Below, one piece after another: positions 36,966 through 44,657 of a stretch of DNA of 64,000 nucleotides. The notes under the pieces were generated by a model that was not told the DNA's origin, did not search any database, and was given only the letters and a program-made list of their open reading frames with translations. A program made the position numbers and the translations under genes. Position 1 is the first letter of the stretch. Each line of letters opens with the position of its first letter. The stretch lies in the NCBI GenBank assembly GCA_030431455.1, contig JAUIJE010000004.1, forward strand, positions 310,001 to 374,000, read 5' to 3'. The stretch is from a bacterium (GTDB taxonomy: Bacteria > Myxococcota > UBA727 > JAUIJE01).

Positions 36966-37934
36966 TCACACCTCGAAGGCGCCCACGGCCGCTTCGCAGC
37001 CTTCCCAGTTGATGCGCAGGTTCGTCTCGTCTTTCAACAAGTCCTCGGGGGGCAGCTTCACCGGAAATCCCGTCCAGCCTTCGGGCCCAAAGAAGTCGCC
37101 CGCTTCGGCCGCCGGGTCGGCGCACGCCCGAATGATGCCAAGCGCACCGTCCTCGGGGGACTGCGCTTGCTTCATGAAATCGCCTTCCAGTGACATGCCA
37201 CCGGTCTGCGCGGTCGTGGTCTGCAGGCCCGTCGCCGCGAGGCCGGGGTGGGCGAGCAGCGCCTTCACGTTGGTGATGCCCTTGTCGTCGAGCCGCGCCT
37301 GCAACCCATACGTGAACGTGCAGTTGGCCAGCTTTGATTGGTGGTAGCGCGCCCAGCGCGGCCCGCTGAACGACGCGTTCTCGGCGTCGGTGCCGTCGCC
37401 GCCGAGGTCGCCCCCGGTCTTGCCGAAGTACTTCGCCTCGTGGGGCGGACCCATGCGCGCCGCCGACGTGTGGTTGACCACGCGGCCGTCGTCGCTCTTT
37501 CGCAACAGCGGGAACAGTTCTTTGGTGAGCAAAAACGGAGAGATGCTGTTGGTCTGCATCTGCACGTCGTAGCCGTCCCGGGTGGCCTGGTCGGGCAACG
37601 CCATCACGCCCGCGTTGTTGCAGAGCACGTCGAGCCGGTCGTGTTTTCGTTTGATCGCGTCGGCCGCGGCCCGCACGCTGGCGAAGTCCTGGAGGTCACA
37701 CGCCACGGCTTCGAAGCGGCCCTCGGGCACCTCCTCTGTCAGGCGCGCGAGCGCGGCGGTGGCGCGTTCGCTCTCTCGGTTGAGCAAGAGCACGGTCGCG
37801 CCGCGCTTGGCGAGCTCACGCGCGCAGACGTAGCCGGTGCCGCTGGTGGTCCCGGTGATGGCGACCACGCGGCCGGTCATGTCCCGGGTGTGTTGTTGGA
37901 TCACGGTGTTGAGGTGTTTGGTTTCGATGCTCAT
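36966..37934 (-). CDS. Short-chain dehydrogenase/reductase
   Basis: The 322-residue product is an NAD(P)-dependent oxidoreductase of the SDR family, closest in pattern to retinol dehydrogenase/WW-domain oxidoreductase-like members. The cofactor motif is GTTSGTG (near residue 27), followed by NNAG, a catalytic Ser in NHTSAARMG and YHQSK as the YxxxK pair. The long C-terminal part fits the bigger members of this group. Start set at 37934 because CAGGAGGACACC lies directly before it. It is divergent from an AraC regulator that probably controls it. Substrate unknown. Confidence 0.9.
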   Translation of the reverse strand: MSIETKHLNTVIQQHTRDMTGRVVAITGTTSGTGYVCARELAKRGATVLLLNRESERATAALARLTEEVPEGRFEAVACDLQDFASVRAAADAIKRKHDRLDVLCNNAGVMALPDQATRDGYDVQMQTNSISPFLLTKELFPLLRKSDDGRVVNHTSAARMGPPHEAKYFGKTGGDLGGDGTDAENASFSGPRWARYHQSKLANCTFTYGLQARLDDKGITNVKALLAHPGLAATGLQTTTAQTGGMSLEGDFMKQAQSPEDGALGIIRACADPAAEAGDFFGPEGWTGFPVKLPPEDLLKDETNLRINWEGCEAAVGAFEV

Positions 37935-38031
37935 GGTGTCCTCCTGATGAGACACACCCTAGGCAAAGCCGCGCACGCCCGCTTGCCTCATTCTCCGGGA
38001 TGTATGCCCAATCCTCTCGATTCGGACAGGA

Positions 38032-38952
38032 ATGCGCGAGGGCCGCATTCGCTTGCTAGGCTGGGGCGAGGAGACGAACGCATTGGACCTGCGCCCCCTC
38101 GCCCGGAAGATCGACCGCCACCTGGCCGGGTCAGCGTCGGCGACCGCCGCGCCCTGGCCAGGCCTGTACCTGATCCGCGAGACCGCGCCGACCGCGTTGG
38201 AGGCCAGCATCTACAATCCCTTGGTGTGCCTAATCCTCCAAGGGGAAAAGCAGACCACCGCGGCGGACCGGACCATCACCCTGGCCCAGGGCCAATGTGT
38301 CTTGGTCAGCCACGACCTGCCCGTGGTCGCGCGCATCACAAAGGCCAGCCGCGAAGTTCCGTACCTGGCCCTCGTCATCGAGCTCGACCTCGGCGTGCTG
38401 CGCAGCCTGTACGACGAGGTGGGCGACGCCGGCTTTGCCGTCGAGGGTGCACGGGCCCTGGAGAGCGGGACCGTCGACGACCAAGTGGTGCGCGTCATCG
38501 AGCGCACCGTGGACTGCCTGGACGAGCCCGTCGACGCCCGCGTGCTCGGGCCGCTGCTCCAAAAAGAACTGCACTACCGTCTGCTGATGTCCGACGCCGG
38601 GGCGATGCTGCGCTGTTTGCTTCAGCGGCACAGCCACGCCAGCCAGATCGCGACCGCCCTGCACACCTTGCGCGCCGGCTTCAAAGACAGCCTGGAGGTC
38701 ACCCAGCTCGCGCGCTCGGTGGGCATGAGCACGTCGTCATTCCATAAACATTTCAAGTCGGTGACGCGCACGACCCCGCTGCAGTTCCAAAAGGACCTGC
38801 GCCTCACCGAAGCGCGACGGTTGCTGCGCGGTGGAGAGCATTCCGTCTCCGTGACCGCGTTCGAGGTGGGCTACGGGAGCGCGTCGCAGTTCAGCCGGGA
38901 CTACTCGCGGAAGTTCGGCACGCCCCCGCAAGCCGATCTCGGGGGGCGGTAG
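38032..38952 (+). CDS. AraC family transcriptional regulator (AraC_N type)
   Basis: The 306-residue product has an N-terminal cupin-like AraC_N domain (ASIYNPLVCLILQGEK, near residue 58) and a C-terminal double helix-turn-helix (LEVTQLARSVGMSTSSFHKHFKSVT and VTAFEVGYGSASQFSRDYSRKFG, quoted in part). Regulators of this type usually sit divergent to oxidoreductase genes and activate them. The gap to the SDR start is 97 bases and must hold both promoters. The effector is unknown. Start at ATG 38032; in-frame GTG or TTG codons further in are possible. Confidence 0.88.
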   Translation: MREGRIRLLGWGEETNALDLRPLARKIDRHLAGSASATAAPWPGLYLIRETAPTALEASIYNPLVCLILQGEKQTTAADRTITLAQGQCVLVSHDLPVVARITKASREVPYLALVIELDLGVLRSLYDEVGDAGFAVEGARALESGTVDDQVVRVIERTVDCLDEPVDARVLGPLLQKELHYRLLMSDAGAMLRCLLQRHSHASQIATALHTLRAGFKDSLEVTQLARSVGMSTSSFHKHFKSVTRTTPLQFQKDLRLTEARRLLRGGEHSVSVTAFEVGYGSASQFSRDYSRKFGTPPQADLGGR

Positions 38953-39151
38953 CGGTCAGCGCGCTCAAGCCGCGGTCGAAAACGATAAACGCCTGGAGCT
39001 GCTCCCATTGTGCAGGGATTCTCGTCGTGCCCCCGGCGCGATGGCCGCGTGCAAGCCCTCCTCTGACGGAGGCGCGTCGTGCCTCGTGACGCGGGTCTTG
39101 CCCGCGCCCCCGGCTTCGCGGCCCCGTCGTCCCCTCGTGGTTGGTCCACAC

Positions 39152-39272
39152 CGCGGGCGACGGTGAAGACCGCGGTGGTTGCGCGCGACTTCGGCGGTTC
39201 ACGCGCCGTCCTGCGGAGCCAAAAAAAACGGAGCCCGATGGCTCCGTTTTTTTGGCTCCGCAGGACGGGCTT
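39152..39272 (-). repeat. tRNA-tail module, outer copy
   Basis: A 67-base block (39152-39218) identical to 39403-39469 is followed by a terminator hairpin and by a 20-base copy (39253-39272) of the tRNA-Asn 3' end including CCA. The remaining tRNA body is absent. The right end of the 67-base block (about 39190-39218) resembles the tRNA T-arm and acceptor in the opposite orientation. Confidence 0.8.
39221..39253 (-). terminator. Bidirectional hairpin terminator in outer module
   Basis: Stem CGGAGCC pairs with GGCTCCG around a four-base loop, flanked by eight A on the left and seven T on the right, so it can terminate in both directions. Confidence 0.75.
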
Positions 39273-39402
39273 TCTCCGGGTGTTGTCGCGCGCGTCGTCG
39301 ATGTTCGGCGTTGTGTGGTCGTCGCCGCTGACTGTGGCGGCTCGTCGGGGTGAGGTGTCGCTGAGGTGGCGGAGGCGTTTGGTGCGTTTGCGTCGTGGGG
39401 CT

Positions 39403-39523
39403 CGCGGGCGACGGTGAAGACCGCGGTGGTTGCGCGCGACTTCGGCGGTTCACGCGCCGTCCTGCGGAGGCAAAGAAAAAGCACCCCTTGAGGGTGCTTT
39501 TTCTGGCTCCGCAGGACGGGCTT
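39403..39523 (-). repeat. tRNA-tail module, inner copy next to tRNA-Asn
   Basis: The 67-base block (39403-39469) is identical to that at 39152, the hairpin has a different stem sequence but the same position and overall length, and the final 20 bases (39504-39523) are the 3' end of the intact tRNA-Asn. Confidence 0.8.
39476..39502 (-). terminator. tRNA-Asn terminator
   Basis: Stem GCACCC pairs with GGGTGC, extended by five A-T pairs on each side that form the U-tract. It begins directly after the CCA end of the tRNA gene on the minus strand. Confidence 0.85.
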
Positions 39524-39579
39524 GAACCGCCGACCTAGTGATTAACAGTCACCCGCTCTACCAACTGAGCTACTGCGGA
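39504..39579 (-). tRNA. tRNA-Asn (GTT)
   Basis: A 76-base cloverleaf with encoded CCA. The acceptor arm pairs TCCGCAG with CTGCGGA, the D-arm is AGCTCAGTTGGTAGAGC, and the anticodon loop CTGTTAA carries GTT. The T-arm contains GGTTCAAGCC. A good sigma-70 promoter lies 17 bases upstream and a terminator follows at once, so it is a single-gene unit. Its last 20 bases are repeated at 39253-39272. Confidence 0.96.
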
Positions 39580-39595
39580 CCACCTTCAGCGCCGA

Positions 39596-39624
39596 ATCAA
39601 ACTCTGATCGCACACACATGTCAA
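39596..39624 (-). promoter_or_regulatory. tRNA-Asn promoter
   Basis: On the minus strand TTGACA and TTTGAT are 17 bases apart, placing the transcription start about ten bases before the tRNA. Confidence 0.7.
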
Positions 39625-39703
39625 GCAAGGGGTTTTCGGATTTTGCCCCCGGTTCGCGATCGCGCCGCGATTGATCGGAACTGAGATAGACGACCACGTG
39701 ACG

Positions 39704-39731
39704 TTGACAACGACGAGAAGGTCATTAGGCT
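39704..39731 (+). promoter_or_regulatory. Possible sigma-70 promoter of the HEAT-like gene
   Basis: TTGACA and TAGGCT are separated by 16 bases, 34 bases before the TTG start codon, which is itself preceded by AAGGGG. Confidence 0.45.
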
Positions 39732-39764
39732 AGGCGCCCGGGGGCGAGGCGAAGGGGTGAAGCG

Positions 39765-40541
39765 TTGGGAACGGTCGTCGAAATTTCTTCATTCATCGAC
39801 CCTCCATTGTCCCCGCCCGGGGACGATTCGATCCGGGATGCCCCCCTCGAAGACCTGAGTGGCGACGCGCTGGACCGGGCGCTGGCCGCGTGGCTGGTGT
39901 TTGGCGGCGGCCCCGCACAGGGCGAATGGTTGGCCGCGTGTTTCGATGCCCGCCAACCCGAGGCCCGTCGTGCCCGGTTGGCGGATGGGTTCCGGGCGCG
40001 TTGGCCGGACTGTGACCATGTGCTGATCCGCACCGCGTTGACGTCGAGCGATCCCAGCGTTCGCGCCGCGGGGCTTCGTTGCACGGGGTCGAGCCGGTAC
40101 GTCGCGTTGCTCGGCGAGGCCTTGCTCGGCCGAGACCCCGGTTTGTGCGACTTGGCCGCCGACGCCTTGGCGCGGGCCGGCTGCGCGCGGGCGGGGCGCT
40201 TCATCAGCGCGCGGATCCTCGACGAGGCGGACCCGATGCGGCTGGCGGCGCTGTTGACCAAGCTGCGGTCGATCCCCGGCGCGGAAGTGGACGGCGTGTT
40301 GCGGCACCACCTCAGCCACCGGCACGGCGACGTGCGGTTGGCCGCGCTCCACGGCTGCCGGGATCGAACGTTCGCGGGCGATGCGGCGCGGACGGCGCGC
40401 TTCGACGACGACGCCCGGGTTCGTGTGCTCGCGGTGTCGATGCTCGAGCACGCCGAGGATTTGTTGCCGTTGCAGGCGGACACCGACCCCACGGTGCGGC
40501 GCTTGGTGGCACACGCGCTGGGGCACGCCCGCCGCGCCTGA
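39765..40541 (+). CDS. HEAT-repeat-like protein
   Basis: The 258-residue product from about residue 85 shows repeated two-helix units of HEAT/PBS-lyase type: TSSDPSVRAAGLRCTG, GRDPGLCDLAADALARAG, HRHGDVRLAALHGCRD, FDDDARVRVLAVSMLEHA and DTDPTVRRLVAHALGHA. The spacing of the D-x-x-V-R pattern is near 30 residues. Such repeats serve as protein-binding scaffolds. The first 80 residues are unassigned. The start is a TTG with AAGGGG eight bases upstream. No signal peptide. Possibly co-transcribed with the large acidic protein gene 60 bases downstream, but partner and role are unknown. Confidence 0.72.
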   Translation: MGTVVEISSFIDPPLSPPGDDSIRDAPLEDLSGDALDRALAAWLVFGGGPAQGEWLAACFDARQPEARRARLADGFRARWPDCDHVLIRTALTSSDPSVRAAGLRCTGSSRYVALLGEALLGRDPGLCDLAADALARAGCARAGRFISARILDEADPMRLAALLTKLRSIPGAEVDGVLRHHLSHRHGDVRLAALHGCRDRTFAGDAARTARFDDDARVRVLAVSMLEHAEDLLPLQADTDPTVRRLVAHALGHARRA

Positions 40542-40600
40542 CCCGCGGCGGAAGTCGGGCCCGGTCTCGCAATCGGCGGGTTTTTCAGTATGTTGCCGCC

Positions 40601-43600
40601 GTGGCGTCGAAGATCGCTGACCTGCTGAAAAAGCTCGGGGCCGAGCCCGACAACGACGGGCAGACCTGGACGTTGACCGGGGGCGCGCTGGGCATCGAAG
40701 GTTTGGTCGACAATGCCGTGATCCAAGTCTTCGCCGAGGAGTCCATCGGGTTCAGCGCACCGCGGGCCCTCACCGCGGTGGGGCCGATTTGGATCAAAGA
40801 GGTCGGCGACGAGAGCGCGCTGCTCTCCACCGTGCGGGACGCGCACCGGCGCCTGCACGAGCAACTCGACAAAGTCGCGTCGGGGCTCAGCGCCTTGAGC
40901 GCCAAGCCGACCATCCGCGATGGCCTGGTCGCGGCGGAAAAAACGATCGCGGGCTACGTCGTGGCGGTCGAAGCGGACAAGACCGGCGCGTTGCGGGTGA
41001 TGGAGATCGGCGGGCGCGAGGTGTTGGCGGCCAAACAGCGCCTGGGCAAAGACGTCGCCGAGTTCGACGAGGAAGGATTCGACGCCGCGGTCCGGGAGAC
41101 GGTCAACGAGATGCGCGAGTCCGGGCTGCTCGTGGGGCGCGGTGTGTTCGAAGCCAGCACCGCGCGGGCGGACATGTCCATGCCCGCGGCCGACGACGCG
41201 GCGGGCGCGGCCGAGTCGGCGGAAGCGGACCCCTCGTCCGATGACGACCCGGCGCCGTCCGGCCCGGCGCGGCGCCCTGCGCCTCGCCCTCGTCGTCGAC
41301 CGCAACGGGGCAGAGCCCGGGCGGACTGGGATTCGTTGTCGGGCAGCGCCGAGCCCGTGGTCGACGAGGAGGATGACGACGACGGCGTGGCCGCGCAGCT
41401 CGACGTCGCGGCCGAGGACGAGGCGGGCTTGGCCGAGCCGCCGCCCACCGGCGCGGACGGCGGCGGCGACACGCCCCCGTCGGCGGACCCGGCCGGGGTG
41501 GTGTCCGAGATGCCGCCCCCCACCGCGGTGCTCGAGGCGGACGCGGGCTTGGAGGACGAGGCGTCCGACGACGACACGCGCGCGGTCGACGTCGAACCGA
41601 GCGCGGAGGCGGAGGCGCCCGACGACGTGGCCGCGTCGGGAGAGGTGTCCGATGCCGACGAGGACTTGGCCGCCAGCGGCGAGCCGCTTCCCGAGGGGGC
41701 GGAGGGCGCCGACGTCGCGGCCAACGAGGACGATGCGCCCGGGGACAAACCCCAAGGCGCGGACGACGTGGCCGGTGCGGCGTCGTCGGATGCAGACCCC
41801 GATGCGCCGGGGGGCGGGGCGACCGCGGTGGAGTCCGCGGCGGCGGTTTTGTCGTCGTCGAGCGCGTCCTCCTCGTCGTCGGAGGAAGCGGCCGCGTCAT
41901 CGTCCGCGTCATCGTCCGAGCCGGTCGACGACGACCAGGACGAAGTGGAGACCCCACCTGAGCCCGCGGTGGCCGGCGACGAGCCCGGCGCAGACCCGGC
42001 GGCGCCCGCGGCCGAGAACGAGCCGGCCGCCGCGCCGGCGAGCGCGGGCGAGGCCGACCCACCGCCCGGCGCCGACGTGGATGCCGCGGACGATGACGCG
42101 GCCCCCGAGGTCGAGACACCAGGGCCGTTCGTCGAGGACGAAGCGGACGCCACCCGCACGGTGGCCGCCTTCACGCCCCCCAAGGAGGCGCTGCCGTCCG
42201 ATCAGCAATCGTCGTCGGACGAGCCGGCCGAACCTCTGACCAAAGATGTCGAGACGCCCGCGCCGGAGGGTCTCACCGCCGACGCGCCCGACGCGTCGTC
42301 GTCGAGCGAGCTGCCCGCGCCGAGCCCGGCCGCGCCCCGGGTGCCCACCGTCACCGGCAACCGGCCCTTGCCGCACGCGATCAGCGCCGAGCCCGATGAC
42401 GAGGACGCGCCGATGCCGGAACACACCGTGCTGACGCCGTTGCCTCAGCTGTCGTCGTTGCGCGCGAGCATGACCGGCACCCAACAGGGCGAGGCGTGGT
42501 CGATGTCGCTGTCGGCTGAAGACAGCGAAGAAGAACTCGCCCGGGCGATGGAGGAGATGTCCTCCGACGAAGACTCCCTCGACGTGTCCGGCGCGGACGA
42601 CAGCGGCGCGTTCGACAGCGACGAGCGACCCACCGACGTCGCCCCGGCCCCGACGCCCACCGTCCCGGCGCCCCGGACCGCCGGTCCCGCCGCCCCGGCC
42701 GACACCGCGGTTGCCCCCCAGTCCCTCGCCTCGCCCCCGCCGCCGTCGTCGTCGAGCACCGGGGGCCCACCCCACGACGCCGCGATGTCGATGGCCGAGG
42801 CGTGGGAGGCCAGCACCGAGCACCGCCCCCTGGGCAAGCAAGAGCCGATCCCCACCGCGTCCCTCGGCGACGGGCCCATGTCCGTCGACAGCGCCCTGGT
42901 CGAGCCCATCGTCAGCAGCGACGATGCCCACCCCGTCATCGGGGCCGAACCCGAGGACAAAAAGCCCGACAGCATCACCGACCAGACCGCGATGGGCGGC
43001 GACGCCCAAGCGTCGGACGACGCGGGGTTTGCCGCCGAGGTGTCACAGACCGCGGTGCCCGAGCCCGAGGCCGACCCGGCGGCCCCGGCGGCGCCGTCCC
43101 TCCCCGAGGAGTTCGACGACCACAGCACCGGGGGCACGGGCGAAGTCCACCGCACCTCGTCGGCGGAGAGCACCTTTCAAAAACTCTCCGACGTGGTGGG
43201 CTCCGGCCTGTCCACCGGCAAGACCGGCGCCATCGAGCTCGACGCAGAAGCGTTCGCCACCCTGCGCGCAGCGGGGCAGGCCAACGACGAGCTCGAGGGT
43301 TTGCTCGACGAAGAAACGCAGCTCACCGCCCGCCTGGCGCAGGTGCGCGAACGCATCGCCGAGCTGCGCGCCGAACGCGAACTCAAAGCGCGGGCCGACG
43401 CAGAAGAGCGCCCCACCCGCCGGCTCGCGGCGAGCATGAAGAAAATCCGCGAGGAGCGGGGCGAGCCCGACACGCCCGACGACGGCGACGAGAACGCATC
43501 GGCGGCCGACGCGTTCTCCGACGGGGTGGCGCTCGAGGACGTGCGCCGGGCGTTGGCCGCGGACAAGACCCAGATGCTGGAAGGCGGGTTTGACTTCGCG

Positions 43601-44002
43601 CCCTCCGACGACGAGGGCGGGGTGTTCGACAGCCCGTCGCAACTGCAGGCCGCGGACAAGGTCGCGTTGGTGGTGCAAAGCCAAAAGGCGCTCGAGCGTC
43701 TGACCCGCGAACTCGAAGGGCGCGTCAACGGCGTCGTGCCCCTCAGCGCCATCGACGACCTCCCCGCGGCCCACGCCCGCGAGATGTTTGGCGTGGTGGT
43801 GTTCGTGCGCCCGCGGTTGGACGCCCGGCTCACCGATTGCCTGGACGCGGTGCGCGCGCTCGGGCAAGCCCCGAAGGTGTTGCTGCTCAGCCCGCACCCC
43901 AGTCTCGACGACAGCAAGCTGATCGACCTGCGTCTGGACCTCCCCAAAAAGACCGGGGATGTGGCCGACACCGTGGTCGAGGGCATCGCCTCGTTGCGCT
44001 GA
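40601..44002 (+). CDS. Large acidic, mostly disordered protein of unknown function
   Basis: The 1133-residue product has three parts. Residues 1-190 look folded (VASKIADLLKKLGAEPDNDG, then helical segments such as DAHRRLHEQLDKVASGL). Residues about 195-860 are an extremely Ala/Asp/Glu/Pro/Ser-rich, acidic, low-complexity region without structure. Residues about 885-940 form a coiled coil (LTARLAQVRERIAELRAERE), and residues about 1010-1133 look like an alpha/beta domain (MFGVVVFVRPRLDAR, PKVLLLSPHPSLDD) faintly like a receiver fold. No signal peptide or membrane segment. GTG is the only sensible start. It ends before the tRNA-Ala unit. A scaffold role is possible but not shown. Confidence 0.78.
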   Translation: MASKIADLLKKLGAEPDNDGQTWTLTGGALGIEGLVDNAVIQVFAEESIGFSAPRALTAVGPIWIKEVGDESALLSTVRDAHRRLHEQLDKVASGLSALSAKPTIRDGLVAAEKTIAGYVVAVEADKTGALRVMEIGGREVLAAKQRLGKDVAEFDEEGFDAAVRETVNEMRESGLLVGRGVFEASTARADMSMPAADDAAGAAESAEADPSSDDDPAPSGPARRPAPRPRRRPQRGRARADWDSLSGSAEPVVDEEDDDDGVAAQLDVAAEDEAGLAEPPPTGADGGGDTPPSADPAGVVSEMPPPTAVLEADAGLEDEASDDDTRAVDVEPSAEAEAPDDVAASGEVSDADEDLAASGEPLPEGAEGADVAANEDDAPGDKPQGADDVAGAASSDADPDAPGGGATAVESAAAVLSSSSASSSSSEEAAASSSASSSEPVDDDQDEVETPPEPAVAGDEPGADPAAPAAENEPAAAPASAGEADPPPGADVDAADDDAAPEVETPGPFVEDEADATRTVAAFTPPKEALPSDQQSSSDEPAEPLTKDVETPAPEGLTADAPDASSSSELPAPSPAAPRVPTVTGNRPLPHAISAEPDDEDAPMPEHTVLTPLPQLSSLRASMTGTQQGEAWSMSLSAEDSEEELARAMEEMSSDEDSLDVSGADDSGAFDSDERPTDVAPAPTPTVPAPRTAGPAAPADTAVAPQSLASPPPPSSSSTGGPPHDAAMSMAEAWEASTEHRPLGKQEPIPTASLGDGPMSVDSALVEPIVSSDDAHPVIGAEPEDKKPDSITDQTAMGGDAQASDDAGFAAEVSQTAVPEPEADPAAPAAPSLPEEFDDHSTGGTGEVHRTSSAESTFQKLSDVVGSGLSTGKTGAIELDAEAFATLRAAGQANDELEGLLDEETQLTARLAQVRERIAELRAERELKARADAEERPTRRLAASMKKIREERGEPDTPDDGDENASAADAFSDGVALEDVRRALAADKTQMLEGGFDFAPSDDEGGVFDSPSQLQAADKVALVVQSQKALERLTRELEGRVNGVVPLSAIDDLPAAHAREMFGVVVFVRPRLDARLTDCLDAVRALGQAPKVLLLSPHPSLDDSKLIDLRLDLPKKTGDVADTVVEGIASLR

Positions 44003-44031
44003 GGCGCCCACCGGATTTGGCCCAAAACGAC

Positions 44032-44059
44032 GACGGGCCTTCCCGAAGGAAGGCCCGTC
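44032..44059 (-). terminator. tRNA-Ala terminator hairpin
   Basis: A 12-base perfect stem (GACGGGCCTTCC with its complement) closes a TTCG loop on the minus strand, followed by a weak T-run. It lies five bases after the tRNA and may also end the large plus-strand gene. Confidence 0.65.
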
Positions 44060-44064
44060 AATCT

Positions 44065-44140
44065 TGGTGGAGCTAAGCGGGATCGAACCGCTGACCTCCT
44101 GAATGCCATTCAGGCGCTCTCCCAGCTGAGCTATAGCCCC
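44065..44140 (-). tRNA. tRNA-Ala (GGC)
   Basis: A 76-base cloverleaf with encoded CCA. Acceptor GGGGCTA pairs with TAGCTCC (one G-T pair), the D-arm is AGCTCAGCTGGGAGAGC, the anticodon stem-loop holds TGGCATT with GGC as the anticodon, and the T-arm contains GGTTCGATCC. A promoter lies just upstream. Confidence 0.95.
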
Positions 44141-44153
44141 AGAAGAGACCCCA

Positions 44154-44182
44154 TCGCTAAACAAACGCAGAAGACTTGTAAA
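44154..44182 (-). promoter_or_regulatory. tRNA-Ala promoter
   Basis: On the minus strand TTTACA and TAGCGA are 17 bases apart, with the -10 box 13 bases before the tRNA. Confidence 0.5.
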
Positions 44183-44207
44183 GCGCTTCCGCCGCTTTTG
44201 CCGAAAA

Positions 44208-44573
44208 TCACGTGGGGTCTTCGGGCGCAGCGTCCGCAGGCTCCGCCGCGGTGCCCGGCGTGCCCCCGGCGTCGTCGTGGCCGCTCGTGGGCCCGCCCTC
44301 TTTCGCCGCGATGTCGCGCTCGATTTCGTCGAGCCGCTCGCACACCGCCCGCCACGACTCGGGCATGTCGTCCCGGGGGCCGTGTTCGTGCACCAACCGC
44401 CCCAGCTCGGCCCGCACCTTTTCGCGGTTCTGGCGGAGCATCACCGCGTCCAGCTTTTGCCGGCCCACTTCGGTGCCTTGCACGATCACATCTTTGATCT
44501 CGTCCAGTTGGTCCACCGCGGCTTTCCACAGGTGGTTCAACTCGCGCTTCAGGTCCGATTTTTCCTCGGGCAT
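44208..44573 (-). CDS. Hypothetical helical, coiled-coil protein
   Basis: The 121-residue product is almost wholly helical and charged (KSDLKRELNHLWKAAVDQLD, then VIVQGTEVGRQKLDAVML and RAVCERLDEIERDIAA). The tail is Ala/Pro/Asp-rich and flexible. The pattern is loosely like phasins or other amphipathic-helix proteins, but no family is recognised. The start at 44573 follows GGGGAGG. It is divergent from the lipoprotein gene and followed by the tRNA-Ala promoter. Confidence 0.65.
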   Translation of the reverse strand: MPEEKSDLKRELNHLWKAAVDQLDEIKDVIVQGTEVGRQKLDAVMLRQNREKVRAELGRLVHEHGPRDDMPESWRAVCERLDEIERDIAAKEGGPTSGHDDAGGTPGTAAEPADAAPEDPT

Positions 44574-44657
44574 ACCGCCTCCCCACCCCCTGATGTCACC
44601 CTCACCCCGCGGCGCCAACCCTTTCCGCGGGCCCCCCGATGGTGGCACACTCGGGGC

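Larger units (their letters stand above)
38953..39503 (+). other. Non-coding region with duplicated tRNA-tail/terminator modules
   Basis: No protein gene is supported in these 550 bases. The first 200 bases show nothing recognisable. The second half holds two copies, 251 bases apart, of a module made of a 67-base identical block, a 33-35 base hairpin and the last 20 bases of tRNA-Asn. Confidence 0.6.
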
